A DNA stretch of 64,000 nt from Phaeosphaeria sp. MPI-PUGE-AT-0046c (GCA_020747045.1 JAGTJN010000001.1:1736001-1800000); one strand, 5' to 3'; positions 12,697 through 23,767 are shown, numbered from the stretch's first letter. The notes: generated by a model from the letters alone, not told the origin. Made by a program: numbers and translations.

Positions 12697-13442
12697 CGCT
12701 GCAAATCGGATCGGCTTCGCAATTACCAACCGGAGAGACCAATTTGGACTCGAGTAGCAGGATACTTCTGGTTGAAGCCAGTCTTCTGCTGCTCATTTCT
12801 TGCTTGTGGCTCGTGTTATAGGCAGGTTACTTTTCAAGGTTGTCAGTGTCCAAAGCACTTCTGACGACATATGCCTCAAGTCTTAGGCCGGGAATGAGGC
12901 AAGTGATTGCACATGTGGAATCATATCACTCTATAGTTCGATTGGCTTGCCTACTTTCCCGGGCATTGCCTGGGATGATGATGGCTACACACGTTGGCAG
13001 TCGCACGTATCGTTGACTTTTTATACAATAAATTGGTCCAAGAATGGTAACTTGTATACCTCTTCTCATGTGCCATGATGCTCGAAAAATAGAAAGAGAC
13101 TTGTTTCGATGCAGACATCCCATCATGTATATCTAGCAAAAGTAATGAGCCTGTAATGGACTTGTAAAGCTTCGAGAAGTCACTCAAGGCGACCGAATAC
13201 ATTACACATCGTTCTGGTCCTCTGACAACAAGCACTGCAATTACAGAACAGATACATGGTCCGAAAAAGCGGGGCAGTCAAGTGTAAAGGTGTTATTCTG
13301 CAGCTAAAATCACCCATGCATCTCTCATTGGCTCACAACAAGTGGCTGAACCGAAAGATTTACAACCATGTGGACACAAGCTTTGAACTCGAGAGGTTAC
13401 GCTTCAACCTCATAAACGTCGTGTACAACCTCCAACACCAGC
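12697..13442. other. Spacer between copies B and C
   Basis: A 746-base interval with no supported gene. Short open frames on the minus strand have no recognisable content. It presumably carries the 3' end of copy B and the promoter of copy C. Confidence 0.4.
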
Positions 13443-13847
13443 ATGATTTCCACTTCGACGAAAAACCGCATCGCAGGTACAGCTCTTGGTATTGCGGGCA
13501 CCGCTGTCGGATTTCTCCTTGGCTTCGTGCTCACGTCTATATTCGTCCCCCCTCAGGACAAAAGCAGCAACAAGGCCTTTCCTAGCGCAAAAAGCAAGAG
13601 GAGGTCGAGAAAGTCAAAGGTCAAACTCGAAGAAGTAATCGAAGAGTCGGAGCTCGCGGACGACGATGATTCGGACTCGGATTCAGCCCCGACCGAAAAC
13701 CTAGCAGATCATGCTCGAAGGACAGAATCAGAGTATGTACCAAAACGATCACCAGTCAATTTTGGAAGTATGCAGACCAAAGGAATACGCAGCGTGAAGG
13801 GAGATATTTGGGATATTGGAGTTGGAGATTCTGCGAGTTTTCAATGA
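13443..13847 (+). CDS. Tandem small membrane-anchored protein, copy C (134 aa)
   Basis: Single-exon frame of 134 residues, third and shortest of the trio. A short polar start leads into a Gly/Ala/Leu membrane segment at about residues 9-34 (AGTALGIAGTAVGFLLGFVL). A Lys/Arg/Ser stretch (SKRRSRKSK) comes next, then an acidic region (EEVIEESELADDDDSDSD), then the terminal motif VNFGSMQTKGIRSVKGDI plus a short tail. The motif matches copies A and B, with Thr for Val after MQ. It has the same order of parts as its neighbours: anchor, charged middle, terminal KGI motif. Function unknown. Confidence 0.75.
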   Translation: MISTSTKNRIAGTALGIAGTAVGFLLGFVLTSIFVPPQDKSSNKAFPSAKSKRRSRKSKVKLEEVIEESELADDDDSDSDSAPTENLADHARRTESEYVPKRSPVNFGSMQTKGIRSVKGDIWDIGVGDSASFQ

Positions 13848-16800
13848 GTTGGTAGACTTTTGGAATGCACCTCGTAGGCTTTGGAAAGGAGAAAGGTCAT
13901 GCATTTGGAGCACGTATTGTTCCGTTAGCATGAAGTGTACTAAATTACAATTGATATTGAAAGCAGCCACGTACATGTCCACTGTCCCAGAAGGAATGCT
14001 TTAGACATGCCCATGTCCATGTCAGAAGATTGAGGAAGAAATATAACTTTTGGTACCTCGATGTAGACGTCCCATTCCTCTGGTTTGAGCTAATTTCAAG
14101 AACGATGGAAAGCAACCAGATTGCCCTTCATATTACAAGCATCCAGCCTTACGTCCCAATCACAGATGGCGGATGACAAATTATTCTCATTGGTCACAAA
14201 AGCATATATTGATTTCACACCACGTGGGCTTGCAGATCAACCGTTCATGCCATGTTACCACGTGCATAAGCGCCCTGATCCATGTCTGCCCCTCCATTCA
14301 CTCCCCATCGACGCCATACCTCCACAACCCGAGTATCTGCCCTATGCTCTCGCAGTCACACAACTCCAGCTTCATCTCCCATCCCGTCGGTACTCACTTA
14401 CCCACTTCATCTCGCCAAAATAAAAATAAGCACTGAGCATCTATATGCGAACACCTCCACCACGCATCTTGGCTTGCATTAACCGTTTCTATATCTGGGG
14501 CGTTTTATGCGGGTAGGGACTGAGTAGTAGGGATTAGGAACATGGAGGAGGGTAAGCTGCAGGATGTGGCTTATGGTGCGTGGAGCTAGGCGAGAACAAG
14601 GTGAGGGGTGTGGGTAAGACGGATTGGTATTGGTTGGGGAGAAGTTGAGAAGTGCAAGGATTTGGTTTTGTATTGAAAATCAGACGAGATGGCAAGAATG
14701 GAAAGTTTGCTGCGAAGGATAAATGAGGTGTGGTTACTACATGAAACATTGGGTAAAATGAACAAATGTGGAGTTGTTGATGTGATCTGGGATCGTTTTA
14801 CTATAGGACACTGTTCAAGTTTCTTATGATTATGATGCTGCTCGTTTCTCTGAAGAGAACTACAATTGCTTGTATCCTGCACTCATCACGTGGTCATATT
14901 CAGTTTGTCAAAGGCTTACTGGCCAAGTGCTGTATCGTGTTCCGGTGATGTCTGTGATCTGTTGAAAATGTCATGAAAGATCCAAGTTTGAATTTTCCCT
15001 TTCGGCAGAAGATTGTCGCCCCGCGCCTTCTCCTCAAGGAGCTATTACAACACCTTGCTGTGGGTACGTACACTCTCTTTGAGAGCTTATGCTTGGTATC
15101 CTAGAGACAAGCCCATCAAGAAGATTGAGATTGCCCCATAGAAATGGGTCTCTTTGATTGAACTTCTTACGGCGAGGAAGTGCACTCTTATCGTACCTTT
15201 GAAGGAAGGTAGCACGCAGCGTATATCGGGTTTCATCTGGAGTTGTGCTTAATTCCGACAGATAGTCGCCTTCAACAGATGGACTGCTGCATCTATACAA
15301 GAAGAAGCGAACCATATATTTGCACCCGTCACAAGGTTCTACTCAAGTCTAGTGCTCACACGAGCCGGATTATATTTACGATGTTCCTAGTTGACATCTC
15401 CACCAAGCCGTACAACCTTTCGAGCCATCTGCATATCATTTCGCAGTGCTGCATAGTTCAAAGCTTTACCCCTTTCTCACCTCTTAGCAGTACGGATCAG
15501 CGACTTCATGATGGCAGGATATAACTTCTACCAATTTTTTGCAAAGCGAATCTGTTCCTTCCTCGAAACCCCGTTATTAAAGGCAGAGTGTTGGGATGGA
15601 GGCGGAAGCGAGATGACTTGTAATGACAGCGGGCAATTTACTCGATAATGAAGCCTTCCAAGCTGCGATTGATGTGGCTGAGGATCCGAAGTTGTTGGAT
15701 TGTGAGCCATCAGCGACCTCGTAGAGGATGATGGTCGGTAGGCGATTCAGTGCTTTATCCTGAAGCTTGGAGGTGGCTGGGCTGCCGGCGGCAATCCCCA
15801 TGTTCGTTAAGTTGAGTTTAAGTTGAGTTAAGTTGAGTGAAGTTGAGACAGTTTCTTGTGAATTTCCCCTGTGTTGCAAGGAACAGTCTGGACTAAAATA
15901 TACACAACAATGGTAAGGAAAAGTGGCACGTGCAATGCGGGGAATATATCTTTCACGTTCAGCTCAGAGGGCCAGAGCCAGCGCACCATGACTTGGATTC
16001 CATGATAGACTGCGATAGCGAGTGGTATCTAAGGCACAAGGAGCCCCGTGTCTCCATATCGGTCCCATGTAGAGCCGAGACGTGAAGTGTTCAGATCTAC
16101 CCCAAGGGAAACAAGTTTCCGAGCCGATCTCAAATTATTTCAAGAGACCGCATTGAGAAAGTTTCTGCTCAAATCTTTCTGAGGGACTGTATACCGCAAA
16201 ATTCTGTCTCAAACATTTGCTATATCATCGAGGACCAGAGCTCTCATGACAGTAGGTTAGAGCCTTCGACTAGTCCGCGCAAAACGATGGTAATCTCATT
16301 CAGATGACTCTGGCACGGGAGTGAGTAGGACTGTGTCTGAAAGGCGGAAGAGAGCTGACCTATAGAGGTGAATTAGAGATGAAGTCCCGAAGCTGATGAT
16401 TGACGGGGCCGAGGACACGATTGTCAGGCGTGGGAAGCCAGGGACACATCTCGTCCAGCAGCTCATTTGGCAGGCGGATAGGGTAAGAGCTTGGGATCCC
16501 AATGTTGTGGGGCCGGTGGCTTCGGTCGCCATGTTTGTGAGGTTAAATGGGTGTGACACGCTGCGGACGTCAATCAAAGAGGTGTTTTTGGTTGCACCGC
16601 AGTAGGAAAGTTAAAGATCATATGCACTTGTATAACTTGAACTTGTACCCATAATGTTTGACAACGATGAGGAGTAATGAGCATGGTCTGTTGGCGTCGA
16701 TGGAAACCGGATGATCGCGCTTCTCTAACATTCGCCAACATGAAGGTTTGGTTCTCGAATCATTTGCAAACTTGAATCTGGCACGTCTATCTAGGGTATC

Positions 16801-17015
16801 AACGAAGAGCCTCGAGACATCTCAGGAGAACGACGAAATAGTTTGATCAAACGCAAGTTAACGATCACTGGTTTTACATGAGATAATCAGCAAACTGTCG
16901 CGGGAGGGAAATTGAACATTGCATCATTGGATGTTTGGTTGGCTCACAAATCAAGGGACTTGCTCGACAAGCTCACAACCGAGCGTTTTTGTATTATCGT
17001 TTTAGCCACCATGTC
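13848..17015. other. Gene-poor interval
   Basis: About 3.2 kb without a supported gene. Two minus-strand frames of about 100 codons (15577-15879 and 16296-16577) both contain the string NLTNM and a later FG[ST]S, but the match is weak and their codon content is unremarkable. A small tandem repeat lies at 15807-15847. No fourth copy of the terminal KGI motif was found. Confidence 0.45.
15807..15847. repeat. Short tandem repeat, about 10-base unit
   Basis: Four near-copies of TTAAGTTGAG(T), the last diverged to GAAGTTGAGA. It is a simple repeat in non-coding DNA. In one minus-strand frame it encodes an Asn-Leu-Thr-rich stretch that I regard as incidental. Confidence 0.75.
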
Positions 17016-18227
17016 CTACTCTTCAAGCGTCTTGACACACTCCCAGCCACCACTCAGCCTCTCCTTCCAGAGGCTGACTCGGTTGTCGCCGGTGCTGACG
17101 GCCAGCACATTTCCGCTCAAGCTCCAGCTCACACGCCATGCGACGGCATCAACACTGAGAACAGTAGACTTCCACTCGCCTGCAACAGTTAGCAAATTCG
17201 AATATCAAGAAATTGAATATACGTACGAAGATCCGACGACGTCCAGACACGCACTGTCTTGTCCTGGGAGGCAGACGCAATGTATGACTTGGAGAGCACT
17301 GTAGGCGACCACGCAACATCGCGGACCCAGTCTGTGTGTCCGGTCAAGATTTGTCCAGGTGACCAGCTGCCAGTGTCGGCACTGAAATCCCACAGCTTGA
17401 CCTGGCAATCGCTTCCACCCGTAACAAAGCGTCTCGCCGAGCCAGCCTGGTTTCCGCTCGCACTAACAACCTGGCCCGGTGCGACCGCCGGAGCCCACGA
17501 AACACTGTTCACACCGCTACCGCATGCCTGGAAGATCTGGTGTGTCCATGCGTTGTCCTTGAACTCGAGTACCGAAACATTGCCGTCTGAGGAAGCGCAT
17601 GCGAGGAGGCAGCCAGCCTCGTGTGGCGCCCAGGCGACAATGTTGACCGAGGCGGTGTGGAGGGCGACTTCATAAATCTTTTGCCAGGTGGACGACTGTT
17701 CGCGCCAGATGATGACTTTGCCGTCGTATGAGGACGATGCGAGGATGTTGCCGTACTTGGGATGCGCCCATGCTACGCACCACACGGGGCCTTCGTGTCT
17801 GGTACTCTTGTCAACATTGTCTATGTGGTGGCTGTAGGCATGACGGACCCTCGGAGTGTCTCGACCAATGTGTGCTTCTCGCCCTCGACCTCGAAGATCT
17901 TGATAGTCTTGTCCGAAGAGCAAGTTGCTAACCGCCGGCCGTAGTAGTCGAGTACGGCATCGTGCTGAACCTCGTTAGCTTCGATCGAAAGCAGGTCCAC
18001 GTTCTGTCCGCTATCGGCCATTGCGCGCGTGTAGCTGGTGGGTGCGGGATCGAATCGTGGTGTATGTGTCGGCTGGGAGGATAATATATTGCATACAACG
18101 GCAGACGTACAATCATGTCATCGTGGCTCGAGTTCTGTATTACGTTTGCCTGGAATGAGGAAACGGCGAGTTAGCGCAAGTTCGGGAAGCTGCCCGGCGC
18201 GGTACGTGGAAGCTGCTCACTCACCAT
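17016..18227 (-). CDS. SEC13: SEC13, COPII outer-coat and nuclear-pore WD40 protein
   Basis: Five-exon model: 18225-18227, 18111-18149, 17849-17964, 17227-17798 and 17016-17179. It gives 297 residues, the length of yeast Sec13. All phases agree and introns begin GTGAGT, GTACGT, GTCCGT and GTACGT. The protein begins MANVIQNSSHDDMI and continues HDAVLDYYGRRLATCSSDKT, the family start. WD repeats follow (HEGPVWCVAWAHPKYGNILA, SVNIVAWAPHEAGCLLACAS, GHTDWVRDVAWSP), ending WRVSWSLSGNVLAVSTGDNR then VSLWKE. Sec13 pairs with Sec31 in the COPII coat at ER exit sites and sits in the Y complex of the nuclear pore. Exon 1 is only the ATG. A different ATG at 18021, opening MADSGQ, lies inside intron 2 and is not the start. 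The COPII cargo receptor ERV29 lies about 4.4 kb away. Confidence 0.95.
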
Positions 18228-19020
18228 GTTTGCTTGCTCCTGACGGTGTCACCGTATGCTGTGTAGAGTCACGTGGATATATCTTGGTGTGAGGTGGTCT
18301 GTTGAGCGCGAGGGTGTGAAGTTGCGGGCAATGTGTTTGGAGCTTGGACTTGTTCGCGCATGTTGCTGCTGTGGCCTCAAGTCGCAGGGGTCTGCGAATC
18401 ACTACTAGTCCCCTTTGAGACAACATCGACTATCGCTTCGCCCTCAATACTTTTTCCTGTTCGCTGTTATTCACGCCAAGTTTCTTTGTATTCCTCGTCG
18501 CTCTAATATCCATGGAGGAAGGCCTGAAGACAAGAAAATGGCGAAATTGTAGCATTCTGTATCTGTCGATGTGCTAACTGTCGTCATCACCAATTCTCCT
18601 GAATTAGCAGCATTGAATTCGACTTCTCAAAGACCATTCTGCAAAGCGTTAGTAGTCAGAAACACCACATCTCATCATATCATCACTCAGAAATGCTGAC
18701 TACTGAACTGGATCGACACTCCCGCGGTCCTCTGCGAAGCGAGCGGGCGCTAAAGCTCCAAAGTCTCATCCATGTTCAACCCATCTTCCTTACGTCAACA
18801 TTTAGTCCATGCACCATGGTACAACGTTGTCATTGACTAAATACCATGAAAGCCACACATTCTCTCGCATATCTGACACCCGAGTTGCCAAAGGCGCAAA
18901 CTTGCATGTCCCCAACATCCTGGTTACCAACCACCTCGTTGCCTCGCCACTAGACCTAATTGGAGCCGCTGCCTACATATCCTCGCTTCACCTCCAAGAC
19001 CCATATACACCACATCCACA
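18228..19020. promoter_or_regulatory. Divergent intergenic region, SEC13 / GIY-YIG gene
   Basis: About 790 bases between two genes transcribed away from each other, so it should carry both promoters. The stretch just before the ATG at 19021 is pyrimidine- and CA-rich. No defined factor site was identified. Confidence 0.45.
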
Positions 19021-20043
19021 ATGTCTGTCGTTGGCGAACCTCCCAGTCCCTCTCGCCTCCCTTCTCACAAATTCAAACCGTATAACGTCGACGCCAATAT
19101 CCAATCTACCATGTACGACATTCCCACCGAACTCACTCCAACCCAACTTGAAGCCAAACACATCCTCAAACACCTTTTGCAAAAACTCCAAAACTCAGAC
19201 TCAAGACATGCCGCCAGATACTCCGCCTGGATAGCCCGACACCCCCATCTCCCAGATCTCTGTCTCCGCTGCGTCAGACCCCAGGTATGGACCTTCCTCT
19301 CGGGGCGCTGGAGTCTGGACGCGCTCAAAGCCGTCGGCGGAGATCTCAAGCACTCCGGCGCAGGCATCTACTTGGACGGCGTATTAGGACTAGACCGGCG
19401 CGTGAGGATGTACATTGGCCAAGCGGGCTCCATCCGCGCCCGAGTTGCTCAACATCTCAACTTTAGGTATCGGAGGGATAACCCGAGCTTGCATTATCAT
19501 GCCATGCAGAAGAGCATTTATAATGCGATTGGAGTGGTGGCGCAGATTCCGTCGCAGGGTATGGGAAACCATGCGTTGCCGGGCATGGATTGTCAGGATC
19601 TACTACTCAATGTGCTGGAGATGTGGATTTGTCTCGTTTTCCGCTCCCTGCCGTTGCAGACGCTGGAAGAGTGGTTGCCTAATGATGGATCTGTTAAGGA
19701 GGGGAGAAAATCGGGCCTAGAAGGAGAATTTTGTGGATTGAATATTGCGTTGCCGTTGGATCAAGGAGAGAAGCAGAGGGAGTGGGTGGATCTGAGCAAT
19801 GATGAGGATCCATTGGTACGAGAGTATGCCAATCTTGGAAGAAGTCCGGAGCTTAAGAGTGAGGAGAAAGACCAACTGAAGAGAAGAGTAGAGTATGTTG
19901 AGCGAGCGAAAAGTTATAATAGGCATTGGGCACAGGTGGACACTTATCCGTCGCAGACGACGGGGATCGTGCTAGCTTTTACGATGGCCGTTTTGGTGGG
20001 AACAGCGTTGTGGAGAGGTGGTGCGCCAGGGCGATGGCGTTGA
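19021..20043 (+). CDS. GIY-YIG domain protein with C-terminal membrane segment
   Basis: Single-exon frame of 340 residues. The GIY-YIG nuclease fold is marked by GIY at 115-117 and YIG at 131-133 (MYIGQAGSIRARVAQHLN). A candidate catalytic Arg is at 139 or 141 and a candidate catalytic Glu at 200 (LLNVLEMW). These match the family order GIY, YIG, Arg, Glu. The N-terminal 100 residues are helical and unassigned. Near the C-terminus, about residues 316-332 (TGIVLAFTMAVLVGTALW) form one hydrophobic segment followed by a short basic tail, as in tail-anchored proteins. Known GIY-YIG enzymes cut DNA in repair, restriction or mobility, and a membrane anchor is unusual among them. Proteins of this type occur in other filamentous fungi, as far as I recall. 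Substrate unknown; it could be an inactive domain used for binding. Confidence 0.8.
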   Translation: MSVVGEPPSPSRLPSHKFKPYNVDANIQSTMYDIPTELTPTQLEAKHILKHLLQKLQNSDSRHAARYSAWIARHPHLPDLCLRCVRPQVWTFLSGRWSLDALKAVGGDLKHSGAGIYLDGVLGLDRRVRMYIGQAGSIRARVAQHLNFRYRRDNPSLHYHAMQKSIYNAIGVVAQIPSQGMGNHALPGMDCQDLLLNVLEMWICLVFRSLPLQTLEEWLPNDGSVKEGRKSGLEGEFCGLNIALPLDQGEKQREWVDLSNDEDPLVREYANLGRSPELKSEEKDQLKRRVEYVERAKSYNRHWAQVDTYPSQTTGIVLAFTMAVLVGTALWRGGAPGRWR

Positions 20044-20213
20044 TCAGAAAAGATACTTTTAACCCTTTTCCTGAGTTGCGTCTGAGTCGCCGGGAAGGGA
20101 AGCATGTCATAGCACTTTTAGCGTGGAGTATACATTCTATCAATGTCTAAACACTTTTATCGAGATCTTTAACATCGTGACCAAGTAGCCTCAAAGCGCA
20201 GTCTGCGCCTAAC

Positions 20214-22100
20214 TCAGCTCGATGCAGCCCCAAACACTCGCTCTAACAAAACCCCAGCAAACAACTTCTCGCCCGGACTCTGCACGCACCACCCTACCCT
20301 ATTTCCCCTTCTACTGTCCCTCCAGCCCCCAGCATCACCAATCACTTCCTCATCCAGGCTCCCATTCCCTTCACTGATGGGCCGTCCTCTGCGATCCGCA
20401 ATGATACATCCTCGGGTCCACTGCCCGCTCGTCTCAACTCTCAAATCCTCCTCTCTGAAACTCCATCTACTATCATTCGCACACAGTGCATACCAAATAG
20501 TCAGGGGATCATGTAGCTGCAGCCCCATCTGGCCGCCATCTTTCTGTGGGTTGAGTTTGGCGTTCTTTTCAAACGTGGCAGTAAGGAAGAGCTTTGTCCA
20601 CTCTGCAAGTGGGGAGCCAGAGATTGAGGGGGACGAGACGTGGGAGGCGAAGAGAGAGGCCGGGAGAACGTGTTGTTCGGTGATATCTAGTCACATATAA
20701 GTAAGGCTAGAAGATGACAGAGAGGCAAAAGATGAAGCCGTTCAGCACATACCAAGTGGGAATAGCCTCAACTTGAGCTGTCTACTCAGCTTCTCCGGAT
20801 AAGCAGGTAACTGCTCCTTCGTATGCCCAGTGAGTACAGGTGGCATCGTCATGCGCGGGTTCCGGCACGTGAGCGCAAAGATGCGCGCTGAGGCGACGCT
20901 GTCGGCATAAGTGTTGAATTCCGCTCCGGGAGTCATCTGGTTCCGGAGGTTTAGTTGTCTTCGTATAGGGGAGTCGGGTTGCTTGGTAAGACTGAAGTTG
21001 GGCACGGGAAGGTTTTGGATAGCAGGGGAGTAAATGATGTGCAGTGGCGGTAGCTACGCTCGCAGCATGAGCTGTAGCTCAAAACAGAGAAGAGCAGATG
21101 AGAAGGGTTGCTTACGTTTCCGGGGGCCTCTACGGCACCTCCCATGACGACGACTTCCTTGACTCTCAGGAACGTCTCTGGGTCTTTCGCAGCAGCAATG
21201 GCGAGATTGGTCAAAGGTCCGACTGCTACAATGGTGACCGTGTCTGCTTCATTCTCTGCCAGTATATCCAGCATTACCTGATAAGCAGGTTTGAGAGATG
21301 GTGTGAAGAGCGAATGTTTCTCCTTGACCTGCTCCAAAGCCGCCGCTTCTTCGGTTGATAGGTTCTCTGGGTGGGGCAAAAAAAGAGACTTCCACGTCTC
21401 CTCTGGTGAGAGATGGGGATGCTGAAGTACATCAGTACAGATATGATCCAAGGAGGATGTGAATTTACGCTGGAATGTATGCCACCGAGGCCATCGACCC
21501 CGTCTAGATATTGTGAGTTGCCAATTGTTGGATTCTCATGGCTCGCACTTACGAAAGAAGTCTGCCACCATCATATGCTCTGCGAGAGGCTCTTCAGCAC
21601 CCACGGCGACTACGTATTACACGATTAGCGCCAACTTTCATAGTGATGAGAGATTCGGTTCTACATACCAATAGGCTTCCTGACGTCCAACGTCTCAAAT
21701 CCTTGGGGTCGTCCATTCGCTTTGCGCCACGCCCGCTCCTTCTCGATATGGTGGAACAACGTGACAACATTGCGCAAGCAGCTGAGTCATGTTAGACTTC
21801 GGCAAATCATTTTGCTATAAGTGAGCAAAAGTACGATGTTCTGATGAGAACTGAAGTGGGGGCAGAACAAACAGAAAGTGACCAGAAAGCTACACAAATG
21901 AACATACTTTTGTACCTCAACGTTTCCAAAAGTGAGCGAAAGCATCAAAATATCCAGCTCTTCAGGTTTTGCTGACAGTGCAAGCAATATGGCAAGTACA
22001 TCGTCAATGCCCTGGATTTTCCTCGTCAGTTTCATTTCTGCTCATACGTTGGCTTTCGACTTACTGGATCAGTGTCGATGATAATCTTATTTGGTGCCAT
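20214..22100 (-). CDS. Inosine-uridine-preferring nucleoside hydrolase
   Basis: Eight-exon model: 22065-22100, 21908-22011, 21669-21781, 21553-21609, 21469-21503, 21116-21421, 20753-20936 and 20214-20686. All phases agree, giving 435 residues. It begins MAPNKIIIDTDP and continues GIDDVLAILLAL after intron 1, so the family signature DxDPGxDD, which binds the catalytic calcium, is split exactly by that intron. Other matches are HGVDGLGGIHSS, VGPLTNLAIAA, VVVMGGAV and AEFNTYADSVASARI, the second metal/ribose region. The C-terminal part carries HDPLTIWYA, with the expected conserved HD. The enzyme cleaves the N-glycosidic bond of ribonucleosides to free base and ribose for salvage. Exact base preference cannot be read here. 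The last 120 residues are longer than in bacterial members. Confidence 0.93.
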
Positions 22101-22649
22101 AGTGTGTGAGAATCGGGAAGTGAGAATCTAGAAAGCTCTGTCTCAAAAACCGATGTGATGATTGTACAAAGAACCACAAACCAATGCTGAAAGTAAACGG
22201 CATGCGGCTGGGCATGATTAGCTAACTAGCCCGGTACTAGGCGGATTTAACCTTGCGAGGTAGGTAGGAATTGTAGCTTGAATGCGGAGGCCGCCGATAC
22301 TCCACTGTGACGCAATTTACATAATAGTCCACATGTGTCCACAACTGGCACGTCTGCGTGTTATGGTCTGTCTCGCCAATTGGGATCTCAAATAATTTTA
22401 ATTCATGCAGCTTTGCACAGTTGCAGTTTCACACAAACGCCCAATATTTGTAGTCTACACATTGTATGCCCATGCTGGGGCGCCATCGCGCTTTTGTCTC
22501 TGCACCAATTTCTCCAAATGTACCTCTGCCGAACTCGAAATAGATGCTGTCATGCCCGCCATAAGATGTGGCACGTGATATCAGATGTGCTGGACGCTCG
22601 CGTCCAGGTTCTTGAACTTGACATGCGAGTTGTGGAATATCGATGTCCT
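22101..22649. other. Spacer, ERV29 3' end / hydrolase promoter
   Basis: Both flanking genes are on the minus strand, so this holds the hydrolase promoter and the downstream end of ERV29. A 133-codon + strand frame (22335-22736) overlaps the ERV29 3' end and has no family resemblance. Confidence 0.4.
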
Positions 22650-23767
22650 CTAGTAGACCTTCTTCTTCTCATCGACCGAGAACTGTCCAGGACCCATGTT
22701 GACCAGCAAGAGGAGACCACCGCTATATTTTATTAGCTTGATGGGGGAAAACCTTGGAGGATTCAAAACTTACACAATGGACAAAATCTGGAAGAAATCG
22801 TACTTCGCAAAGTCCTTGTGAGGGTGGTGGGGGTGTAGGGTCCAGAAGTTGTTGACGTAGAGGTTGAAGACGCTGAGAATGAGAACCAGCATGATTGCAG
22901 AAAACTTGGCTTTGAAACCAACAACAACCATGATGCAAGCGACAAGTCCGAGCAAGCTGGCAATTATTCTCCAGAAGCCCCAGTCGCCGCGGAAGACGAA
23001 GCCGACAAAGAGGAAGATGAGCAAAACACGGCCAGCGAGCTGGAAGTACATCTTCTTGTCCTTCTCATCGAGGGTTGGCAAACCGGCGGGCGCGAACTTC
23101 TTGCGGACCCAAGAGTCGGAGAGAACCATGAGAAGACCGCCCATAACGGAGAGATTGCGAAGGAAGAAGTTGAGGTCAAACACCAGCCCATATCCGATAC
23201 CCTGCAGGATGACAACGCCCATGAGACCGGCTACGGCGTATTCCGAGTGTTTCCTTGCGATGACCATAATCGAAGCTCCAGTCATGACGATTACGTTTAC
23301 GATGAGGAAGAGGTGAGTGACACCATTCCAGACTATAGGTTGTTCTGGTCAGCAATTGCCTGCCGACAGCCATGACGATCGAGCGAGTGCGTACTGTGTC
23401 GGTAATCGTGGAGATATGTGAGCTGGTCGTTCCATTGTGTCATTATGCGCAGCGCATCTTCGAGGAAAGTGACTACAATCAGGAAGCGACCGATTGCTGG
23501 GAGATATCTGTTGGGCTCGCAGTCAGCATGTGCTCGGATGCGGCTATGGTAACACGATGGCTACGCAAATGCGCAGCAATGTGCAGAGGAGGCTCACGGC
23601 TTGATCGGGTCGGACATTGTGTCCAACAAATCCTCAATCTTGCTCGTCTGCGCCCTGAGCTGGTCCAGCGGACTTGGGTCGTTCCTTGTATCATCAGTTC
23701 GCCCAGCATTGCCAAATGGGCTTTGGTTGCCAAGATGGTAGCCTGCGGTTCCGCGTATTTGCGCCAT
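22650..23767 (-). CDS. ERV29: ERV29 / SURF4-family ER cargo receptor
   Basis: Four-exon model: 23598-23767, 23395-23507, 22774-23332 and 22650-22722, giving 304 residues (yeast Erv29 is 310). The N-terminus MAQIRGTAGYHLGNQSPFG is cytosolic-looking and leads to DPIKPYLPAIGRFLIVVTFL and EDALRIMTQWNDQLTYL, a family hallmark. Several hydrophobic segments follow (WNGVTHLFLIVNVIVMTG, LRNLSVMGGLLMVLSDSW, IIASLLGLVACIMVVVGF, AIMLVLILSVFNLYVNNFW). The chain ends KKKVY, and its last four residues KKVY fit the KKXX retrieval signal for return to the ER. Erv29/SURF4 proteins load soluble cargo into COPII vesicles and cycle between ER and Golgi. The multi-spanning topology agrees with family length. Confidence 0.94.

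Noticed and set aside
17821..18021. SEC13 starting at the ATG at 18021 (MADSGQNVDLL...)
   Set aside because: The upstream 39-nt exon encodes the conserved SSHDDMI that joins exactly to HDAVLDYYG, and the 18021 ATG falls in the intron just before a GCTAACG branch point.
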